A stretch of DNA of 8,872 bases from JBAZOJ01 sp041648755 (GTDB lineage: Bacteria > Planctomycetota > B143-G9), in the NCBI GenBank assembly GCA_041648755.1, contig JBAZOJ010000158.1, positions 1 to 8,872 on the forward strand, given 5' to 3'. The notes below the pieces were generated by a model. The model did no database searches. It worked only from the letters and a program-made list of their open reading frames with translations, and had not been told where the DNA came from. Below are positions 1 through 7,045 of this stretch, piece after piece. The translations under genes were made by a program, and so were the position numbers. The first letter of the stretch is position 1. Every line of letters begins with the position of its first letter.

Positions 1-13
1 CATCGAACCCCCT

Positions 14-45
14 AAAAAAAAGGGGACGGAAGACCGTCCCCTTTT
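14..45 (-). terminator. Intrinsic terminator of the large secreted-protein gene
   Basis: A perfect 12-bp inverted repeat (left arm 18-29, right arm 34-45) encloses the four-base loop AAGA. Its core is GGGGACGG paired with CCGTCCCC. Read leftward, the hairpin is followed by a run of eight U (the A run at 14-21), the usual form of a Rho-independent terminator. It lies about 18 bases past the TGA of the leftward gene. Read rightward there are only four U after the stem, so it would be a weak terminator for any plus-strand transcript entering from the left. The stem and its A/T flanks are symmetric enough that it could also be a copy of a dispersed palindromic element. Confidence 0.85.
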
Positions 46-62
46 CTATGCGCGCTTTCGAA

Positions 63-3000
63 TCAGTCCGCCAGTCCTCTGAGCAACTTGCGGATAACCG
101 CCTTTACCGAAGCTGTGCCTGCCTCTTCTCGTGCAATCGCAGGGCTAAGGGCGTAGTAGAGGTCGCACAGCGACCCGCCAAGCGAAGCGCCGGTAAGAGA
201 GCGATCCCGCAGTGAAGTCAGAGACTCGACGTCCCTCTGGGCCATCGCTCCGAATGCTGCAGTTGCGACAAAGCAGCCCATGGTGCTTCCGGGGGGATAT
301 GCACTGGGATCTTCGGCGATGATCTTGGTGCTTGAGTAGTAGATGCGATCGTCCTCAACAAAGATGTAGCTCAGTTCGTTTTCGTTCAACACTGCCAGTG
401 CCGGGAACAATGCAGCTCCGCCGCCGATGGTTGGCATTGTGTCGATCTGCCAGATGATACCATCGAACGTGGCGAACTTCACAAGCTGCCTGCCGACGTC
501 AAGGTATGTGACCCTGGGTGAGCCGTTCTTGTCAAAGACCAGAGTGGGATAGTAGCCTACGTCGCCTGACTGATCAATGATCGAGATACTCCAAGTGAAG
601 TCTGGCTGGCGCTGCGCGAACTTGGCGCGGTGATTGGAGAGGTCGTAATAGACGACGGCCGGGTGTCCTGTTACAGGGTTGATGGCGACATTGGCGTAGC
701 GACCCACGTCAGGAGTCGGGTCAACACTGTCAAGAATCCACTCAGCGTCGTAGTACAGGTACTTCAATGTACCGCTTGTAGCATCGTAGAACACGATCAG
801 CGGCTGTTCGTTGTAGTACGCAAGCGACAGGTACTCGATGACTCCATCGAATTCTTTGGTAATCTCGATGAGCCAGTCATTTTCGAACTTCTCAGCGTAC
901 TTGATCTTCGGTTTGGCGGGATCGCTGTTGTCGAGATATGCGATTCCCCACTTGCCGAGCGGAGAGTAGTTGATGCTGCAGAAGCGGCCGTTCCCGGCGC
1001 TATCGTCAACAACCTGAATGTTCCACACTCCCGCGATGCGTTCAGCCTGCTTCAGAATCTGGTTTGTTTCGTCGTAGTACGCAGTCCTGACGACGCCTGT
1101 CGCATCGACCTTAATGCTGCAGAAAGCTCCTACATCGCCGAAGCTATCGATATCCTGGTTCACGAAGTGATCGGTGGAATAGTACACTACGTGCAGATCC
1201 TTGGCCGCGGTATCCTGATATGCGATCCACGGAGAGGATGTGATTGGCGACCGGGCGAGGCTCAACGAGAATGGAACTTCCGTCGAGCCGGTTGTAACCT
1301 GTATCGGTGATTGCCAGGCCAATGGTACGTAATCCCATCTCCATGTGATGCGAACGGGTTCTGTCACAGTTATGGTGACTGAAATGTCCTCCGACTCGAT
1401 GAGATCGTTCGCGAGATTCGTCAGGAAGTACCCCTGGCAGGTGTGAGCGACATAGTAGCGGGAAATCGACGCGGTGAATTCGTCCCCAGGCGCAACGTAG
1501 TAAGTGCCGGCGGCAGGAGTCGGCGTTCCGAAACCCGCCGGATTCTCAACCACCACCTCGTAGCGGAGTTCCCAGAGCCATTCGATGCTCGAAGGGGCGG
1601 CAAGAGTGAATGTGATCGTGTTGTTAGTACCGTTGGGAACGGAGCCGGTGCCGAGGAATCCTATGCAGAACACCTTCTGACCGGGCCCCATATCAGCGGA
1701 AGGGGGCACGGAAGCGGTCACAATGGTCCCGGCGGTAATCGGATTGGTGCCGGCAGGTGGAATGGACCGAGGCATTGACGGATCGTCAATGACGGTCAGG
1801 TAGTAGCGGCGCTCCCAGTTCCAGGTAAGTGTGTTGTTGAAGGGAATGCCGGTCTGCTGGTCGGCGTTCAGAACGATGAAGGTGATCGAAATCTCCGGGC
1901 CGGTTGTCTTGAAATAGGTCAGTCCGGTTTCGGGGTTAGTATCCTGGAAACCAACGCTTCCACCTCCGGTCCAACCGACGCAAAGGAAGATTTCTCCGGG
2001 GTTTCCGAATACCGTGCGCTCGACCGATGCCTTGACTTGGGCGCCGCTGAAGAAAAAGCTTGTGCCCACGGGGGGAGTAGGATGGCCGTAGTCGCTTCGA
2101 ATGACGAGCTGGGTGTTCACTGCGGAAATTGGCACCCAGTTCCATGTGATCGACGTGGGGCCTGACAGGATGAAGCCGACGGATGTTGAAGAACTGCTTG
2201 AGACTGCTCCGACGCCCGAATATCCTGTGCAGAAATATCCCCCTGTCGGAGATGTTACACTGGCCGTCAAGGCCGTGTTCTCAGGCAACCAGTATGAGCC
2301 GGAGGCGGGATTGGGATTGCCCAGGCTGCCGATGTTGATGATCGTCAGCAGGTAGTTTACACTCCAATCCCAGTCGATTCTGGAATTAAGGCCGATCGTA
2401 AATGTGGTCGTATTGGTCGTGCCGGTCGAAACAATGCTTCCCTTGCCGACCCATCCTTTGCACTCAAAGCGAGTTCCATTATTCTCTATGAATGCAGGAA
2501 CGGATGCGGTGACCGAGTCTCCCTGGGTGTGAACGGTCACGCCACTGGGGCTCGGACTCCCGTAGGCAGAATTCACGGCCAGCGAGACCTTGTTCTGACC
2601 CAATTCCATCCACTTCCACAGGATCGTGGTGGGCGCATGAATTACCGTCGAGAAAGTCGCCTCGATGTCGTTGCTCAGAGATCCAGTGCCTTCATAGCCA
2701 GCCAACTGCATCGCCGCGTAGGGAGATGTGATGGAACCATTGATGACCGTACCATCAGCATACCAATTGTCACCAACAGGCGGATCGGGGTTGCCGAGGC
2801 CGGAGGGATTGTTGACGACAAGCCGGTATTCGGTGCGCCATAGCCAAGTGATATTGCTGTTGATGTTCAAATCGAAAGTCACGGAATTTGTGGTTCCGCT
2901 CGTCGGTACAGAGCCCGTGCCAGTCCAACCGATGCAGGCGTACCGGACGCCGGTGCCGGTATCGACCATAGTATCGACATTGGCGATTATCGTGGTTCCG

Positions 3001-4442
3001 GACGCGATTACATTAATGCCGGTGCCGGGCACTGGTGTACCATGCGGGGAAACGATGGTCAGGCGATAGGTTCCGCCAAGAACGCTCCAGTTCCAACTGA
3101 TACTGGAATTCTGTGAAATCGCAAAAGTGACCGAAGTCGTCGAGCCCGAGGGGCAGGAGCCGCTTCCGGTGTACCCGACGCAGGTGTAAGTGCGGCCTTG
3201 GTAAACGAAGGAAGTGTTTGCGATTGTGCAGGTGACAGAAGTTCCAAGGGTGTACGCCGTTGTGTCAAAGGGCGAAGGATTGCCGAAGGGCGAAACAACC
3301 TTCAGGATGACAGTAGCGGGCTTGGAAATGGTCGAAGGGGTCATGATTTCGGAGGAGCCGGCACTGTTTCCGCCGACAAGCAGAACCTTGCCGTTTTCCA
3401 TCAGGACGATGGGCGCAAAGGTGTGCCCGTAAATACTGTTGTAAGTGTTCCAGGAATTGGCGGAAGGAAGGTAGATATCGACAACGCGCGCGTTGCCCCA
3501 ACCGCCTGCCTCTACGATGTTATTCGTTGCCAGGTGGGATTGAGTGCCGCCCCAGCGGGATTGGACGGTTCCGGCCTGCGACCAGACGGTGCCGTTGAAT
3601 CTGAGGGAGCGACCGCCGGAGTTTGAGGCGCCAATTACTATGTCGCCGTTCTGGAGAAGTCCGTATACGGCCTGGAAGTAGGAATCGAAGGTGAACGGCA
3701 TAGTTGCGGGAGGCGTCCAGTAAGCGGGGACTGCGTTAGTCGGAGGCGTGAAAACCTGATAAGTGTTGTTTGCGGAATCCGCGGCCCTGTTTCCGCCTGC
3801 GACAAGGATGCGGCCGTCAAGCATTCTCATGGCAGCGTGAGAATATCTCGCGCTGGCAAGTGGAAGGGTGGCAGTCCAGGAGTCAGCGTTGACGTCATAG
3901 ATTTCGCACCCGGCGATGGCGTTGCCGTTGTTCGAACCGCCGATTGTCAGGACATAGCCGGTGTACAGCATTGTCATGGTGAAACTGCTGCGAGCAGTGC
4001 CGAGATAGGCAGCAATCGTCCACTTGTCCAGCATGGGATCATAGAGCTCGCAGCTTGACAGGTCGTTTGTGCCGTTAAAGCCGCCAGCAATCAGAATCCG
4101 ACCATCCGGAAGTGCGATGGCCGAGTGCATGGTGCGGGGAATATTCAGCGCCGCGATGGGAGAGAAGGAGTTCACATCGGGGTCGAACATGAAGCATGTG
4201 CTGTAGATCGATGAGGGGTTCAGCGGAGTCACAGAGGACTCGCTGTCTCCACCGACTACGATTACCTTGCCCCTGAAGGGGCCAGCGAGGATTCTTGTCG
4301 CGGTATGGCGATAGCGGGCGCCGTCCAGAGCGTTTTCGCATGGTACAAAGGAAGCCGTTTCAGCCCACGCTCCCATGCTGTAGCCCAGAACGACCGCAAT
4401 CACGGCAAGAAAAACCACGAACGCGGATGCGCGAGTTCTCAT
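63..4442 (-). CDS. Giant secreted protein: kelch propeller, eight W-x-W repeats, second propeller, CFI-box-like C-terminus
   Basis: Exported 1459-residue protein of unknown specific function, probably a surface or extracellular binding/adhesion protein. Residues 1-27 form a signal peptide: basic start, hydrophobic core 8-20, cleavage after AWA. Residues about 36-372 are a galactose-oxidase/kelch-type propeller with blade diglycines at 64, 120, 168, 216, 313 and 357 and a degenerate blade near 271, seven in all. Residues 376-1036 hold eight repeats, most with a C-x-G-aromatic core and all ending in W-x-W, resembling divergent bacterial (InlB B-like) repeats. Residues about 1040-1372 form a second propeller with recurring AYYD/VFYD/TYLD strands. 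Residues 1389-1459 begin GCFVATAAFG and continue LRDRSL and YYALSP, as in CFI-box C-terminal modules, but no hydrophobic segment follows. The ATG at 4442 was chosen because GGAGG lies seven bases upstream and the signal peptide starts there. An in-frame ATG 30 codons earlier coincides with the predicted transcription start. No catalytic site is visible. Confidence 0.93.
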   Translation of the reverse strand: MRTRASAFVVFLAVIAVVLGYSMGAWAETASFVPCENALDGARYRHTATRILAGPFRGKVIVVGGDSESSVTPLNPSSIYSTCFMFDPDVNSFSPIAALNIPRTMHSAIALPDGRILIAGGFNGTNDLSSCELYDPMLDKWTIAAYLGTARSSFTMTMLYTGYVLTIGGSNNGNAIAGCEIYDVNADSWTATLPLASARYSHAAMRMLDGRILVAGGNRAADSANNTYQVFTPPTNAVPAYWTPPATMPFTFDSYFQAVYGLLQNGDIVIGASNSGGRSLRFNGTVWSQAGTVQSRWGGTQSHLATNNIVEAGGWGNARVVDIYLPSANSWNTYNSIYGHTFAPIVLMENGKVLLVGGNSAGSSEIMTPSTISKPATVILKVVSPFGNPSPFDTTAYTLGTSVTCTIANTSFVYQGRTYTCVGYTGSGSCPSGSTTSVTFAISQNSSISWNWSVLGGTYRLTIVSPHGTPVPGTGINVIASGTTIIANVDTMVDTGTGVRYACIGWTGTGSVPTSGTTNSVTFDLNINSNITWLWRTEYRLVVNNPSGLGNPDPPVGDNWYADGTVINGSITSPYAAMQLAGYEGTGSLSNDIEATFSTVIHAPTTILWKWMELGQNKVSLAVNSAYGSPSPSGVTVHTQGDSVTASVPAFIENNGTRFECKGWVGKGSIVSTGTTNTTTFTIGLNSRIDWDWSVNYLLTIINIGSLGNPNPASGSYWLPENTALTASVTSPTGGYFCTGYSGVGAVSSSSSTSVGFILSGPTSITWNWVPISAVNTQLVIRSDYGHPTPPVGTSFFFSGAQVKASVERTVFGNPGEIFLCVGWTGGGSVGFQDTNPETGLTYFKTTGPEISITFIVLNADQQTGIPFNNTLTWNWERRYYLTVIDDPSMPRSIPPAGTNPITAGTIVTASVPPSADMGPGQKVFCIGFLGTGSVPNGTNNTITFTLAAPSSIEWLWELRYEVVVENPAGFGTPTPAAGTYYVAPGDEFTASISRYYVAHTCQGYFLTNLANDLIESEDISVTITVTEPVRITWRWDYVPLAWQSPIQVTTGSTEVPFSLSLARSPITSSPWIAYQDTAAKDLHVVYYSTDHFVNQDIDSFGDVGAFCSIKVDATGVVRTAYYDETNQILKQAERIAGVWNIQVVDDSAGNGRFCSINYSPLGKWGIAYLDNSDPAKPKIKYAEKFENDWLIEITKEFDGVIEYLSLAYYNEQPLIVFYDATSGTLKYLYYDAEWILDSVDPTPDVGRYANVAINPVTGHPAVVYYDLSNHRAKFAQRQPDFTWSISIIDQSGDVGYYPTLVFDKNGSPRVTYLDVGRQLVKFATFDGIIWQIDTMPTIGGGAALFPALAVLNENELSYIFVEDDRIYYSSTKIIAEDPSAYPPGSTMGCFVATAAFGAMAQRDVESLTSLRDRSLTGASLGGSLCDLYYALSPAIAREEAGTASVKAVIRKLLRGLAD
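1335..3317 (-). repeat. Eight tandem protein repeats (about 73-101 residues each) within the giant secreted protein
   Basis: Numbered from the chosen start, the repeats span residues 376-452, 459-535, 539-611, 618-693, 697-769, 776-876, 880-957 and 960-1036. Each begins with a hydrophobic strand, then a YG-x-P-x-P or GLGNPDP-like turn. Most have a core C-x-G-[WYF]-x-G-x-G, and all end in W-x-W (WNW, WLW, WKW, WDW, WNW, WNW, WLW, WRW). Repeat 6 carries an insertion of about 25 residues between its core and its final tryptophans. The copies have diverged strongly in sequence, so they are ancient domain repeats, not recent DNA duplications. The pattern fits the divergent bacterial repeat domain found in extracellular proteins, with the usual terminal strand replaced by the tryptophan pair. 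Confidence 0.85.
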
Positions 4443-4449
4443 CCATTCA

Positions 4450-4454
4450 CCTCC
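4450..4454 (-). promoter_or_regulatory. Ribosome binding site that fixes the start of the giant secreted protein
   Basis: Reading leftward, GGAGG is followed by TGAATGG and then the ATG at 4442, a seven-base spacing. This strong site, together with the signal peptide that begins at this ATG, rules out the longer reading frame beginning at 4532. Confidence 0.85.
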
Positions 4455-4464
4455 GCTGAGACAC

Positions 4465-4474
4465 ACGACGTCGT
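4465..4474. promoter_or_regulatory. Perfect 10-bp palindrome ACGACGTCGT in the leader of the giant gene
   Basis: The self-complementary sequence ACGACGTCGT lies between the predicted transcription start (about 4531) and the ribosome binding site (4450-4454). It has no loop, so as RNA it would not form a useful hairpin. A small dimeric repressor site is one possibility, but chance cannot be excluded for ten bases. Confidence 0.25.
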
Positions 4475-4537
4475 ACAACCGTAAGTGTTTGCGGCATAGG
4501 CCATTAAGACAACGGGATGCACTATACCGCATCGAAA

Positions 4538-4566
4538 ATTATATGAACGAGAGGCCGAAATGTCAA
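4538..4566 (-). promoter_or_regulatory. Perfect-consensus sigma-70 promoter of the giant secreted protein
   Basis: On the minus strand TTGACA (4566-4561) is followed by a 17-bp spacer and TATAAT (4543-4538), an exact match to both consensus boxes at the optimal spacing. Transcription should start near 4531, giving a leader of about 89 bases before the ATG at 4442. Such a perfect match is unusual in natural promoters and suggests strong expression unless something represses it. Confidence 0.8.
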
Positions 4567-4611
4567 TCAAAAAAGCCCCGCTTCTCGCGAGATTTCCGCC
4601 TTTCCCGCCGC

Positions 4612-4639
4612 TTGACAGGGGAATGGAGTCTGTTAGCAT
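4612..4639 (+). promoter_or_regulatory. Sigma-70 promoter of the glycosyltransferase genes
   Basis: TTGACA (4612-4617) is followed by a 16-bp spacer and TAGCAT (4634-4639), which matches TATAAT at four of six positions. The predicted start is near 4646, giving a leader of about 53 bases before the GTG at 4699. It lies back to back with the leftward promoter, the two -35 boxes being 45 bases apart. Confidence 0.6.
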
Positions 4640-4698
4640 AGACATAGCTCATTGTCGTTGCCTGTTCCCTTCCTGCTGCGTTTCTTCGGAGTTCCGAT

Positions 4699-5841
4699 GT
4701 GAATACCGTGTTTTTCGATGCTCTCGTCTTGCGTGAACCCTACACCGGAGTCGCTCAGGCGGTGCATAATCTCATCGCTGCCGTGGCGGTCGCAGACCCG
4801 TCGCGCAACTACCGTGCCCTTATCCCACGAACTCTCAGGGCTCGCTTCCCGGCATCGGACAACCTGAAAATCACACGCTCGTGGCTCGTGGGCGGGCAAA
4901 GCCCTTCTGTCCGAGTGTTCTACGAGCAATTCCTTCTTCCCTTCAGAATATCGTCGCACGAGGCAAGGTTTGCCCATTTCCCCGCCTATGTCGCTCCGCG
5001 AATGACGTACATTCCGTTTGTCCTTACTATTCACGATCTGATTGCTTTCACCCACCCGTTGTTCTGCAAGGGATCCACGGTGAAGCACTTCGCCACGATA
5101 ATGCCCCGAAACGTCGAAAAGGCCTCCCGCATTTGTGTCCCCAGCGAGTTTGTCAAACGCGAATTGCTCAAGCAGTTCTCGAATTGCAGCCCCGGAAAAG
5201 TATCGGTTGTCCCCTTTGCCCCGGCAACGAAGCCATCAGGTGTGACTCGCAAAGAAGCTCGGCGCGTGCTTGCCGAAAAGTACGGGCTCGACAAGCCGTA
5301 CTTCCTCTTCGTCGGAAATCTCGAAATAAAGAAAAACCTCCCCACTCTCCTTCGCGCTTTCTTCGCTGCCCGTATGCGCTGCAAATTCCCTCACATGCTG
5401 GTTCTTGCAGGGAGGCCGGGTTTCAGCTACTCCGTAGTTCGCAGTGCCTATGAGGGGCTCGCGATGGAGGAAATGCTTTTCCAACCGGGATTCGTCCCCC
5501 AGGAGGATCTGCCACTTTTCTACCGTGGCGCTACTGCCCTCTGCTTCCCTTCGCTTGTTGAGGGATTCGGCCTTCCGGTGCTCGAGGCCCTGCAGGAAGG
5601 GACTCCCTGTCTGCTTTCCGATATTCCCCCATTCCGCGAACTGGCCGGGGACTGCGCGACCTATGTGCCGATGGCCGATCTGGTTGCCTGGCGAGAGGCC
5701 ATCGAACGGATAGTGGATGAGAAGCTGCCCAAGCCCGGAGTTGAGGACGCCCGAGTAAGGCGGGCCTCCGGGTTTACATGGGAGCGAACGGCCCGTGCGA
5801 CCATGTCCGTGTACAAATCACTCGAAGAGGAGCTATTGTGA
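4699..5841 (+). CDS. Glycosyltransferase family 4 protein
   Basis: Cytoplasmic or membrane-associated retaining glycosyltransferase of GT-B fold. It would transfer a sugar from a nucleotide-sugar donor to a growing glycan, probably a capsule, exopolysaccharide or O-antigen-like chain. The 380 residues are normal family length. Visible motifs are YTGVAQAVHNL near the N-terminus (15-25, acceptor-side glycine loop), TIHDL (110-114), PSEFVKREL (148-156), FVGNLEIKKNLP (204-215, start of the donor domain), GFVPQEDLP (264-272) and PSLVEGFGLPVLEAL (284-298), which contains the E-x7-E pair E288/E296. The C-terminal FTWERTA helix (359-365) is typical. No signal peptide or membrane span is seen. The start is GTG with GGAG seven bases upstream; an overlapping ATG at 4697 meets a stop at once. 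The next gene overlaps it by four bases. Donor and acceptor cannot be read from sequence. Confidence 0.93.
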   Translation: MNTVFFDALVLREPYTGVAQAVHNLIAAVAVADPSRNYRALIPRTLRARFPASDNLKITRSWLVGGQSPSVRVFYEQFLLPFRISSHEARFAHFPAYVAPRMTYIPFVLTIHDLIAFTHPLFCKGSTVKHFATIMPRNVEKASRICVPSEFVKRELLKQFSNCSPGKVSVVPFAPATKPSGVTRKEARRVLAEKYGLDKPYFLFVGNLEIKKNLPTLLRAFFAARMRCKFPHMLVLAGRPGFSYSVVRSAYEGLAMEEMLFQPGFVPQEDLPLFYRGATALCFPSLVEGFGLPVLEALQEGTPCLLSDIPPFRELAGDCATYVPMADLVAWREAIERIVDEKLPKPGVEDARVRRASGFTWERTARATMSVYKSLEEELL

Positions 5842-6986
5842 GGCAGTCTTCCCCGACAGTGCTCTTTTTCGATGGTTTCCCCCGCGCGACGGAGCATTTT
5901 CTCTTTCGCGAAGCCAAGGGACTGACTGATTCGGGCAGAGAGATAGTTATCGCGGCCTTGCACCGGGAGCCTTCAGTCCCGCTCCCGTTCCCCTGCAAGG
6001 GAATCTGGGGAAACGATCACGCTCCGATCGATCGCATGTGGTCACTGCTCACTCCATCTTTGTCCGTCGCAGCTTTGGAGATACTCGACGAACTTGGTCC
6101 ACGTGGTTTTGCCTTCATCGCGCGCCGTCCTTCCTCCTTTGGCAAGATGATCCGCCGCCTCCGGGGGGCGGCCCAGATTCACTCCATGCACGCCGGTTTC
6201 TGCGGCTTGGCGGGCTATGCGCTGTCGCGCGCCCTGGATGTGCCGTTCTCCTTCTCCTGCCACGCACGCGATGTTTTCGTGCAAACCGATGTCCTCGCGT
6301 TCCTTGTGCCACGAGCAAGGCGAGTAGTCACTTGCTGGGAGGGGGCCTCAGATTTTGTCAGGGCGCGGTTTCCTCAGCATGCCGACAGAGTAGTGATGAT
6401 ACATCACCCGGCCCCGCAGTTGGATTTTGCGCCTGGCCGCATCGGCAAGCGGCTTGTGGCAGTCGGCCGGGATGTCCCCAAAAAAGGGCTCCCTTTGCTT
6501 CTGACGGCATTCGCCATGGCCAGGGAAAAAGAGCCGGGCCTGGAACTTGAGCTTATTGGCCCCTTAATCGCAGAAACCGGGTTGCTTCCCGAGGGTGTGC
6601 GTGTCTCGGGAATTCTCTCGCACGCAGAGACTCACCGGAGGATGTCCGCATCTTCCGTGCTTGTTCATTTTTCCCGGGTAGCCGCCGACGGGGATCGAGA
6701 CGGCATACCGAACGTCATTGTCGAGGCAATGATGCTGGGACTTCCGGTCGTCGCCGCGAACGCCGGAGGAGTTGCGGAAGTTGTTCTTGATGGTCGAACC
6801 GGGATGCTGGTTTCCTCGCGCGAGCCCGGACAGTTTGCCGATGCGATAGTCCGTATGGTCAGATCAAGTGATGGCAATTCGGCGCTTGCCGAAAATGCGC
6901 GGAAAATGGTGGAACAGCAGTTCGATCCTCCCACGCAAGTTGCTTCGCTCGCAGCGGCCCTTGATTCTGCCCTGCAGCCCCTGTAG
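5838..6986 (+). CDS. Glycosyltransferase family 4 protein, WcaL/colanic-acid-like
   Basis: A second GT-B glycosyltransferase, 382 residues, of a different GT4 subtype from its neighbour. The N-terminus has the FPRATEHFLFRE pattern (14-25) that corresponds to the FP-x-x-(S/T)ETF-x-x-E start of WcaL/AmsK/EpsD-like enzymes. CHARDVF (141-147) corresponds to their AHAxDIF segment. The donor domain shows VGRDVPKKGLP (209-219), and DGDRDGIPNVIVEAM (284-298) followed by GLPVVAANAGGVAEVV. E296 is the conserved acidic residue near the donor sugar. There are no membrane spans. I chose the GTG at 5838: AGGAG lies five bases upstream and the codon overlaps the previous stop (GTGA), a standard translational-coupling arrangement. 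An ATG at 5778 would create a 64-base overlap and a non-conserved N-terminus. It probably adds another sugar to the same glycan as the upstream enzyme. Confidence 0.92.
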   Translation: MRQSSPTVLFFDGFPRATEHFLFREAKGLTDSGREIVIAALHREPSVPLPFPCKGIWGNDHAPIDRMWSLLTPSLSVAALEILDELGPRGFAFIARRPSSFGKMIRRLRGAAQIHSMHAGFCGLAGYALSRALDVPFSFSCHARDVFVQTDVLAFLVPRARRVVTCWEGASDFVRARFPQHADRVVMIHHPAPQLDFAPGRIGKRLVAVGRDVPKKGLPLLLTAFAMAREKEPGLELELIGPLIAETGLLPEGVRVSGILSHAETHRRMSASSVLVHFSRVAADGDRDGIPNVIVEAMMLGLPVVAANAGGVAEVVLDGRTGMLVSSREPGQFADAIVRMVRSSDGNSALAENARKMVEQQFDPPTQVASLAAALDSALQPL

Positions 6987-6991
6987 CTGTC

Positions 6992-7015
6992 CAAATTCCG
7001 AAACCGGCATATCAT
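6992..7015 (+). promoter_or_regulatory. Possible weak promoter ahead of asd
   Basis: The 59-base gap between the second glycosyltransferase and the chosen asd start contains TATCAT (7010-7015), a five-of-six match to the -10 box. No good -35 is present; CTGTCC at 6987-6992 matches only three of six positions. A start near 7022 would leave a leader that includes the GGAGG used by the GTG at 7046. A T run at 7015-7020 has no hairpin before it, so transcription from the upstream genes may simply continue through. Confidence 0.25.
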
Positions 7016-7035
7016 TTTTTCTTTGGAAGCACCAT

Positions 7036-7040
7036 GGAGG
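7036..7040 (+). promoter_or_regulatory. Ribosome binding site that favours the GTG start of asd
   Basis: GGAGG at 7036-7040 is five bases before the GTG at 7046. The competing in-frame ATG at 7034 has only GGAAG at 7025-7029, four bases away. Confidence 0.55.
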
Positions 7041-7045
7041 CTCAA

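Noticed and set aside
630..1310. Plus-strand open frame of 226 codons
   Set aside because: It lies opposite the second propeller of the giant gene, its translation shows no family features, and the minus-strand frame there has clear repeated blade motifs.
1335..3317. CRISPR array or recent DNA tandem repeat
   Set aside because: The periodicity is at protein level only; the nucleotide copies are strongly diverged and there are no short identical repeats with spacers.
4443..4532. Thirty-codon N-terminal extension of the giant protein
   Set aside because: The ATG at 4532 sits at the predicted transcription start, has no ribosome site and would bury the signal peptide. The ATG at 4442 has GGAGG and starts the signal peptide.
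4633..5088. Minus-strand open frame across the divergent region and the first glycosyltransferase
   Set aside because: It is rich in Arg, Glu and Ser with no recognisable motif, and it overlaps a well-supported GT4 gene and a promoter.
5778..5837. Earlier ATG start for the second glycosyltransferase
   Set aside because: It would overlap the upstream gene by 64 bases and add residues unlike the conserved GT4 N-terminus, while GTG 5838 has AGGAG and a coupled stop/start.
6987..7033. Terminator between the second glycosyltransferase and asd
   Set aside because: A T6 run occurs at 7015-7020, but no stem precedes it.
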